From Candidatus Margulisiibacteriota bacterium (GTDB taxonomy: Bacteria > Margulisbacteria > Termititenacia > Termititenacales > Termititenacaceae), in assembly GCA_031264205.1 (NCBI GenBank), contig JAISEH010000154.1, positions 1 through 10,745 on the forward strand: 10,745 nucleotides of DNA, given 5' to 3'. The first letter of the stretch is position 1. Each line of letters starts with the position of its first letter. Positions 6,205 to 10,745 of the stretch are shown in pieces. A program made the translations under genes and the position numbers. The notes under the pieces are model-generated. The model was not told where the DNA came from. It saw nothing but the letters and a program-made list of their open reading frames with translations, and searched no databases.

Positions 6205-7797
6205 TCAATCAGACAACGTCCTTTTCTTGCGCCGCAGTCTGTGAAAAGACACGGCAAAGCGATGCGCTTCGTCACGGACTGTCTGGAGCAGACGCAAGCC
6301 GGCATCCCGCCGCGGCAGGACGAGAGGCTCGCTGCGGCGCGGCACAAAAATTTCTTCCTCGCGTTTGGCCAGCGCACAAAGCGGTATAGTCAAATCAAAA
6401 TTTTTCCAAACACGGACAGCCACGCCGAGCTGTCCCTTGCCGCCGTCGATGACCACCAGATCCGGACGATTGCTGTCGTCCAGACGCATACAGCGCCGCG
6501 TCAAAACTTCTTCCATAGAAGCAAAATCATCCGGTTTGTCCTGATTGATAATATATTTGCGGTACTCGCTTTTGCCCGGAACTCCGTCGAGCAGCACAGC
6601 CTGTGAAGCCACAGTCTCGCTGCCCTGAATATGCGAAATGTCATAGCACTCAATGCGCCGCGGCAAAGTTTCCAGCGCCAGAATTTCTTGCAGGCGTTTC
6701 AGGCCGTCCGCTGGCGAAGCCTCGCGGAGTTGAGCCATGATGCGCTCCTGCAAATATTTGCGCGCGTTGTAAACACCCATTTGCACAAAATCGAAACGGA
6801 AACCGCTTTGCGGCTGCCAGACTCTGGCCTGCCGCGCGCCGGCCCAAGCCGTGAACGCTCCGCAGGCGTATTCCGCTGGCAAAATAATCTCTGCCGGTAC
6901 AGTTTCGTCAGAATAAAAATTCATGAGCAGGCGCTCAAAAGAATCCGAAGCCAGCGCGCGCTTGCCGCCGGCGCTGAAAGACCGGCTGCCGGTGATCCGC
7001 CCGTGCTGGATGCGCAGTAGAACCGCCGCCCAGATATTTTGGCCGGCGGCGAAACCCCAAACATCGCGGGAAATATTGTCCGGCGCGACCACGGACTGCG
7101 TGACCATGACTTTTTCCAGAGCCTGCAATTTGTCGCGGCAATGCGCTGCCGTCTCATAATCCATATTCTGCGCGGCCGCAGCCATTTGTTTCTGTAGATC
7201 CGCAGAGAGCGCGGCGTAATCTCCACGCAAAAAATCCGTCAGTGCGGAAATTTCTTTTTGATACTCCGCTTCTTTGCCGCCCAAGCAGGGCGCGAGGCAC
7301 TGGCCAATTTGAAAATACAGACACGGTTTCTTGCCGAGCGTTTTGCAATGGCGCAGGCCGAATATTCCCTGCACCGCGCGCAGGGCGTCGCGCACCGAGC
7401 CGGCGTAAGGCCCAAAATATTTGCCGCCGTCATTAAATCTCTGGCGCGAGATGACCAAGCGCGCGTATTTTTCCGCGGTCAATTTGAGATACGGATAACG
7501 CTTGTCGTCTTTGAGATCGATATTGTAGGGCGGCTTGTGTTTTTTGATCAGCGAGTCTTCCAGCAGCAACGCTTCGGTCTCGGACTGCGTGACTATTGTG
7601 CTGAACTCCGCGATTTTGGCGGCCAGCGCGGCGGTCTTGGCGTCTTTTTCGCCATGAAAATACGAGCTGACACGTTTTTTCAGGTCTTTGGCTTTGCCGA
7701 TATAGAGTATTTTGCCGCGCGCATCGAGATGCAAATACACGCCGGGTTTGGCAGGAAGATTTTTGAGGAGTTTGGCTAAATGCTTCGTTTGCTTCAT
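6205..7797 (-). CDS. uvrC: Excinuclease ABC subunit C, lacking the C-terminal HhH domain
   Basis: UvrC makes both incisions around DNA lesions during nucleotide excision repair with UvrA and UvrB. Seen, numbering from the GTG at 7827 (subtract 10 for ATG 7797): GIY-YIG nuclease KPGVYLHLD...ILYIGKAKDLKKR (27-52), four cysteines (161, 169, 177, 181) matching the iron-sulfur site, a UVR motif that contacts UvrB (about 208-242), and the RNase H-like second nuclease with ECYDISHIQG (Asp396), VVIDGGKGQ (Asp461) and RDEAHRF (Asp519, His522). It stops 18 residues after His522 at FHRLRRKKRTLSD, where relatives continue into a (HhH)2 DNA-binding domain of about 60 residues. ATG 7797 fits the family start; TAAAAT lies 7 nt before it, while the GTG gives an unneeded N-terminal extension. 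Both catalytic centres look intact, so it may still cut. Confidence 0.93.
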   Translation of the reverse strand: MKQTKHLAKLLKNLPAKPGVYLHLDARGKILYIGKAKDLKKRVSSYFHGEKDAKTAALAAKIAEFSTIVTQSETEALLLEDSLIKKHKPPYNIDLKDDKRYPYLKLTAEKYARLVISRQRFNDGGKYFGPYAGSVRDALRAVQGIFGLRHCKTLGKKPCLYFQIGQCLAPCLGGKEAEYQKEISALTDFLRGDYAALSADLQKQMAAAAQNMDYETAAHCRDKLQALEKVMVTQSVVAPDNISRDVWGFAAGQNIWAAVLLRIQHGRITGSRSFSAGGKRALASDSFERLLMNFYSDETVPAEIILPAEYACGAFTAWAGARQARVWQPQSGFRFDFVQMGVYNARKYLQERIMAQLREASPADGLKRLQEILALETLPRRIECYDISHIQGSETVASQAVLLDGVPGKSEYRKYIINQDKPDDFASMEEVLTRRCMRLDDSNRPDLVVIDGGKGQLGVAVRVWKNFDLTIPLCALAKREEEIFVPRRSEPLVLPRRDAGLRLLQTVRDEAHRFAVSFHRLRRKKRTLSD

Positions 7798-7838
7798 TAA
7801 ACAAATTTTAACACAAACAAACTTCACTCATTATTAAG

Positions 7839-7856
7839 TTTTTGCAATTGCAAAAA
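7839..7856. repeat. 18-bp perfect palindrome in the uvrC-fibre gene spacer
   Basis: TTTTTGCAATTGCAAAAA is a perfect palindrome lying upstream of uvrC and downstream of the fibre gene. It could be a protein-binding site for uvrC control. As RNA it would form only a weak A/U-rich hairpin with an AAUU loop, so a strong terminator role is doubtful. Confidence 0.45.
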
Positions 7857-7890
7857 ATAATATATTTGCCAAAAGGTCATGTTCGCTTCG

Positions 7891-7905
7891 GGCAAAATAT
7901 TTGCC
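7891..7905 (-). terminator. Possible hairpin/terminator after the fibre gene
   Basis: The 15-base sequence GGCAAAATATTTGCC (plus strand) has 6-bp arms around a 3-base centre, 8 bases past the fibre gene stop at 7913. A further GGCAAATAT followed by a T-rich run lies about 36 bases downstream on the minus strand. The hairpin itself is not directly followed by a T-run, so termination is only a weak inference. Confidence 0.3.
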
Positions 7906-7912
7906 GCGCAGA

Positions 7913-8731
7913 TTACGCTACTTTCATAATATAAATCACCTGATAATACTTTGGCACAGTGTCGATGCTGAACACAGCGCCCGTTCCGGTGTGGGCCGTC
8001 GAGCCTTTGATGTTGCCGCCGGTAATGCTGCCGCTGATCGTATGCGAATGTGAGCCGCCTTCGGGAATAGTTACATTGATATTGTTGTGGGAATGTGCCC
8101 CGCCATTTGCAGCAGTATCGCATGAATATGTGTGCGTGTGAGCGAAATCTATTCTGAGACTATACCCCGTAGGGCTACTTGCGGTTTCTGGCCCGCCATC
8201 GTAGGTTGTTCCTCTCGATATTCTGCCAGAATAAGTGCTCTCGTTACGGATCGCGCCACGATTACTTTTAATAGAATATTCACCATAATTGTCTCCGCTT
8301 ATATCACTGGTGGTTCCTGAAACACTATGCGTATGTCCTCCGCTGTCACTAGTTGTCACACCAGAGCCAGAATGCCCATGCGCCCCACCGTAGTCTACCG
8401 AGAGGCCGCTCGTAGACAGTCCGTCCAAAGACAAACCCGTCGCTTCGTGGTTGTGCGACGGCAGATTGTCTGTCTGCAGTGTGACATCTCGGCTGTCCGC
8501 GCCACCTTCCGCGCCGGAGCTATCCGCGCCGCGCAGGAATTTATTGGTCAGATCCGGTATGGTCTGATCAGTGGCATGATTGGCGGCGTTGCAGATTTTC
8601 CAGATCGTTTTGAATTCCGCGCTGGTTGCGCCCCACGCCGCAGAGCTAAAAATCAGGATCGCGCCTTTCGGGAAAAAAGTCAGATTAAGAATGTCCGTCG
8701 CCAGCATCGGCTGGCCTCTTTCTATAGTCAT
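7913..8731 (-). CDS. Phage tail-collar protein with periodic HxH fibre repeats
   Basis: A 272-residue protein resembling the receptor-binding end of phage short or long tail fibres. Seen: a tail-collar domain (about 18-98) with FFPKGAILIFSSAAW, IPDLTNKFLRGA and LPSHNH. A Gly/Ser/Thr-rich shaft follows with further His-x-His motifs: 118-120, 133-135, 198-200, 213-215 and 228-230, many exactly 15 residues apart. The closing VPKYYQVIYIMKVA is the usual collar-family C-terminus. In T4 fibres HxH pairs from three chains bind metal ions on the trimer axis, so a metal-threaded trimer is expected. Start ATG 8731 has a strong Shine-Dalgarno, AAGGGGG at 8739-8745, with a 7-nt spacer. No other phage structural gene is in the window, so it may be a domesticated adhesin or particle remnant. 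Confidence 0.8.
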   Translation of the reverse strand: MTIERGQPMLATDILNLTFFPKGAILIFSSAAWGATSAEFKTIWKICNAANHATDQTIPDLTNKFLRGADSSGAEGGADSRDVTLQTDNLPSHNHEATGLSLDGLSTSGLSVDYGGAHGHSGSGVTTSDSGGHTHSVSGTTSDISGDNYGEYSIKSNRGAIRNESTYSGRISRGTTYDGGPETASSPTGYSLRIDFAHTHTYSCDTAANGGAHSHNNINVTIPEGGSHSHTISGSITGGNIKGSTAHTGTGAVFSIDTVPKYYQVIYIMKVA

Positions 8732-8758
8732 ATAAATACCCCCTTATTTTATTTATTG

Positions 8759-8768
8759 GTCAATCAGC
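8759..8768. repeat. 10-bp direct repeat GTCAATCAGC, copy 1
   Basis: Identical to 8818-8827, 59 bases away in the same orientation, within the spacer between the divergent fibre and regulator genes. It lies 27 bases upstream of the fibre gene start. Candidate operator for the adjacent HTH protein; a role is inference. Confidence 0.4.
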
Positions 8769-8779
8769 ATGTAGGTGTT

Positions 8780-8809
8780 TTGGTACTATTAAGAATTTTA
8801 GCAAATAAT
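8780..8809 (+). promoter_or_regulatory. Putative promoter of the XRE-type regulator
   Basis: TTGGTA (8780-8785, 4 of 6 matches to TTGACA) and AATAAT (8804-8809, 5 of 6 to TATAAT) are separated by 18 bp. Transcription would start near 8816, next to the second GTCAATCAGC repeat, a position suited to autorepression. Confidence 0.4.
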
Positions 8810-8817
8810 TAAACTTT

Positions 8818-8827
8818 GTCAATCAGC
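8818..8827. repeat. 10-bp direct repeat GTCAATCAGC, copy 2
   Basis: Second copy of the repeat at 8759-8768. It sits at the predicted transcription start of the regulator gene and 19 bases before its chosen ATG. Control by the HTH protein itself is plausible but unproven. Confidence 0.4.
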
Positions 8828-8846
8828 CCAAAAGAGGATGTGCCTG

Positions 8847-9227
8847 ATGTACCAAGAAATTACTAATGACGAGCTGAAAGAGCTGTTGAGCAAAAAATTG
8901 GCTCTGCTCCGACAGAACAGCGGGCAGACTGTGGAAGCCACCGCGTTTGATTTGGGCATGGATTACAGCGAATATTATCGTCTGCTGCGCGGCGAACGTT
9001 TGCCGCATTTGCGTACGTTGCTGCGGATCAATAAAAAATACGGTCTCAATATGGATTGGTGGTTCAATAAGCTAGAAAGCAAACCGCCGGTCAAGCTGCA
9101 TAAAAGAACTGGGGAGTTTGAGCTGTTAAATAATTACAATAAACTCAATGTACGCACCCGCAAAGTTATTTTTGACATGCTAAAAAGTCTGGTCCGGGAC
9201 AGCCAGCAGCGCGCGCCGCGGCGTTGA
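8847..9227 (+). CDS. Small XRE-type helix-turn-helix regulator
   Basis: A 126-residue protein with an N-terminal lambda-repressor-like DNA-binding domain. Seen: LLSKKLALLRQNSGQTVEAT (13-32), FDLGMDYSEYYRLLRGERLP (34-53) as helices 2 to 4, and LRTLLRINKKYGLNMDWWF (55-73), the usual closing helix in which the Trp-Trp-Phe resembles phage and phage-derived repressors. The C-terminus (90-126) is basic and helical, perhaps for dimerisation. I chose ATG 8847 because AGAGG at 8833-8837 lies 9 nt upstream; ATG 8838 directly touches that motif. It is divergent from the fibre gene, with repeats between them, so it probably controls one or both. Its last 62 bases overlap the convergent helicase gene. Confidence 0.8.
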   Translation: MYQEITNDELKELLSKKLALLRQNSGQTVEATAFDLGMDYSEYYRLLRGERLPHLRTLLRINKKYGLNMDWWFNKLESKPPVKLHKRTGEFELLNNYNKLNVRTRKVIFDMLKSLVRDSQQRAPRR

Positions 9228-10745
9228 TTTTCTGCATTTCCCGCAGGCAATCTGTCAGCACATTTTCGTTTAATTTCACCGGCGCGGGATTTGCGTCAGC
9301 ATATAGATAAAAAATCGAGCCGCTGATCTTTTGCCCGGGCAGCAGCCGCTGGAGAATGGCGGCGTAAACAGACAATTGATTTTTGTATTTGGTTTCGTTT
9401 TCCGGTGTATGCGTCCGGCTGGTTTTGAAATCGTATATTTTCCAGCCGTCTTTTGTTTTGACGAGCAAGTCCGCGACGCCGGTAAAATGCACACCCTCAG
9501 ATAAACAATCGAGGCTGACCTCGTGGAAATGCTCGTTTTTTTGCAGCAAGTCCGGCAGCGCGGAGCGGGTGTAATTGGCCAGACATTGCCGCAAATAAAT
9601 TTTTTCCGCGTCGGTAAAATTATGCGGCAGCTCCGGTTGGACGGCGGAGCCAGCGGCGATAATTTGGTGCGCGGCCGTGCCAATTTTCTGCATGTCCAGA
9701 GAATTATTTTTCGACGCTGAATGTTCGTCCATAACGAAGCCGTGAAAATAATCCAGAATAAATTTCCGGCTGTCGGCCAAAAGATAAGCGGCAAGCGTTG
9801 CCGGCAGGACGTTTAATTTATAGCGCGGCTCCGCGGCTGGCGCGGACTCTGTAAAATTGAGCGCCGGCGGTTTGAGAATAGTCTGCGCTGTTTGGCGCAA
9901 AGGCTGTGGCTCGATGGACGCGGTGACCGTGGCTCCGTGCCGGATCTGCGGCTGCTTGACGCAAAAATATCTTAACCAAAGGCCGATGTTGCGGGTTTGC
10001 AAACACTCCTCCGTCAAGTCGTCATCTTTTTCGGGACGGCAGGCGGAAGTCAAAAACAATTTTTCTTTGGCGCGGGTGATCGCCACATAAAACAAACGAC
10101 GGCTTTCTTCCAGCTCCAGCTGCTCCTGTTTTCTTTTGGCGTGCGCGTAGGCCAGAGAAATATTATCGGCTTCCGGCGCGTCCCGATCAGCGGCGCTGCT
10201 CAAAGCCAGCGGTATGCCAAGCTCTGCCCGGGTCTGGCTGTCGCGGTACAAATCTTTGTGAAAAATTATTTTGGCCAGACGCAGCGCGGTTTTGTGCCGG
10301 TATAAATCCGCCACAAAAACATTTTCAAATTCCAAACCTTTGGCTTTATGAATGGACATGATCCGGACGCTGCTGTTGTCTGACAAATCGGCCTCTTCTT
10401 CACGTGACTCTTTTTCCTGCAATTTTTGAATATAATTGATGAAGTATTGCAGGCTCCGGTCGTCGAAACTTTTGGAAATGTCCAGCAATTTATTCAGATT
10501 GGCCAATTTTCTCTCCGCGTTTTCGCGATGCGACAAAGCGTTGTTGATAAAAAAAGTTTTTTCCAGCGTCAGCTGCAAGATTTTAGAAACAGGCAATTTG
10601 CCGATCAAGCCGCGCAGTTCGCGATAATCCGCTAAAAATTTTTTCAATTTTTCCGCGTCAGCTCCGGCTAAAATTTTCAAGTCAAAATGATTCAGCAAAT
10701 CGTACAACGGTTGTTTTTTATTTTTGCCGCGCGTCAGGAGAAAAA
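9166..10745 (-). CDS. AddA/UvrD-type helicase with C-terminal RecB-like nuclease (5' part outside window)
   Basis: This is the C-terminal part of an ATP-dependent DNA helicase-nuclease for double-strand-break end processing. The frame stays open to the right edge, so the N-terminus with Walker A is beyond the window; numbering here is from an internal TTG at 10707. Seen: helicase motif V, VRIMSIHKAKGLEFENVFVA (114-133), and motif VI, LFYVAITRAKEKLFLTSA (205-222). The PD-(D/E)XK nuclease follows with GTAAHQII (343-350), FTGVADLL (408-415, Asp412), IYDFKTS (424-430) and YKNQLSVYA (441-449). These are the conserved His, Asp, Asp-x-Lys and Gln-x-x-x-Tyr elements of AddA/RecB-family nucleases, so both activities look intact. 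Only two cysteines lie near the end, so an AddB-like iron-sulfur cluster is not evident. An AddB partner is not visible. Confidence 0.88.
   Translation of the reverse strand, partial: FLLTRGKNKKQPLYDLLNHFDLKILAGADAEKLKKFLADYRELRGLIGKLPVSKILQLTLEKTFFINNALSHRENAERKLANLNKLLDISKSFDDRSLQYFINYIQKLQEKESREEEADLSDNSSVRIMSIHKAKGLEFENVFVADLYRHKTALRLAKIIFHKDLYRDSQTRAELGIPLALSSAADRDAPEADNISLAYAHAKRKQEQLELEESRRLFYVAITRAKEKLFLTSACRPEKDDDLTEECLQTRNIGLWLRYFCVKQPQIRHGATVTASIEPQPLRQTAQTILKPPALNFTESAPAAEPRYKLNVLPATLAAYLLADSRKFILDYFHGFVMDEHSASKNNSLDMQKIGTAAHQIIAAGSAVQPELPHNFTDAEKIYLRQCLANYTRSALPDLLQKNEHFHEVSLDCLSEGVHFTGVADLLVKTKDGWKIYDFKTSRTHTPENETKYKNQLSVYAAILQRLLPGQKISGSIFYLYADANPAPVKLNENVLTDCLREMQKINAAARAAGCPGPDFLACQK

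Noticed and set aside
6204..6212. GTCAATCAG resembling the 8759/8818 repeat
   Set aside because: Only nine bases match and it falls across the uvrC stop, with no promoter nearby.
1579..8858. Three plus-strand genes (1579, 5623, 8847) all begin ATGTAC (Met-Tyr)
   Set aside because: The following residues and upstream signals differ; three six-base matches among small genes do not show common origin.
8859..8870. ATTACTAATGAC, matching 12 bases of the palindrome at 109-120
   Set aside because: It lies within the codons of the regulator gene (reading I-T-N-D) with no inverted partner, so it is probably coincidence.

Overview
This 10.7 kb window is bacterial chromosome with one phage-like structural gene. 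It carries a repair nuclease (UvrC), the 3' part of an AddA/UvrD-type helicase-nuclease, a MazF-type toxin-antitoxin pair and two central-metabolism-like enzymes. Nothing in it fixes the species. Two base compositions are mixed: the enzyme genes are around half G+C, while two plus-strand genes (1579-3168 and 5623-6204) are clearly A+T-rich. The accessory content and the decayed genes would fit an uncultivated or host-associated lineage, but that is a guess.

Layout. Positions 1-1576 hold a DUF4143-type AAA ATPase (177-1415, minus) bracketed by two copies of a ~48-bp near-perfect palindrome in opposite orientation (101-148, 1443-1490). Further out lies a 13-bp inverted pair containing TATAAT. 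Next is a plus-strand, A+T-rich putative lipoprotein with a transglutaminase-like Cys-His-Asp core (1579-2649). A single in-frame TAA separates it from a TPR-like continuation (2650-3168). From 5529 down to 3103, on the minus strand, four genes are packed with overlaps or very short gaps: an RHH antitoxin, a MazF/PemK toxin, the N-terminal half of a transketolase, and a Gfo/Idh/MocA oxidoreductase. A consensus promoter (TTGACA-17-TATACT) lies 6 nt in front of the antitoxin ATG. An unrecognised A+T-rich gene (5623-6204) then runs directly into the 3' end of uvrC (6205-7797, minus), which lacks its usual C-terminal HhH domain. After a short palindrome-rich spacer comes a tail-collar/HxH-repeat fibre protein (7913-8731, minus), divergent from a small XRE-type regulator (8847-9227, plus). 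The regulator overlaps the 3' end of the helicase-nuclease (9166 to beyond the right edge, minus).

Themes. Several genes (antitoxin, ATPase, the gene at 1579, perhaps uvrC) have a -10-like hexamer only 5-7 nt before the start codon, which suggests leaderless mRNAs. Others (5623, 8731, 8847) have good Shine-Dalgarno sequences. All three convergent gene pairs abut or overlap at their 3' ends (66, 0 and 62 bp). The minus-strand operon ties a toxin-antitoxin module to sugar-metabolism-type enzymes. The fibre and regulator pair may be a domesticated phage remnant with shared control. I see no tRNA, rRNA, CRISPR array or transposase.
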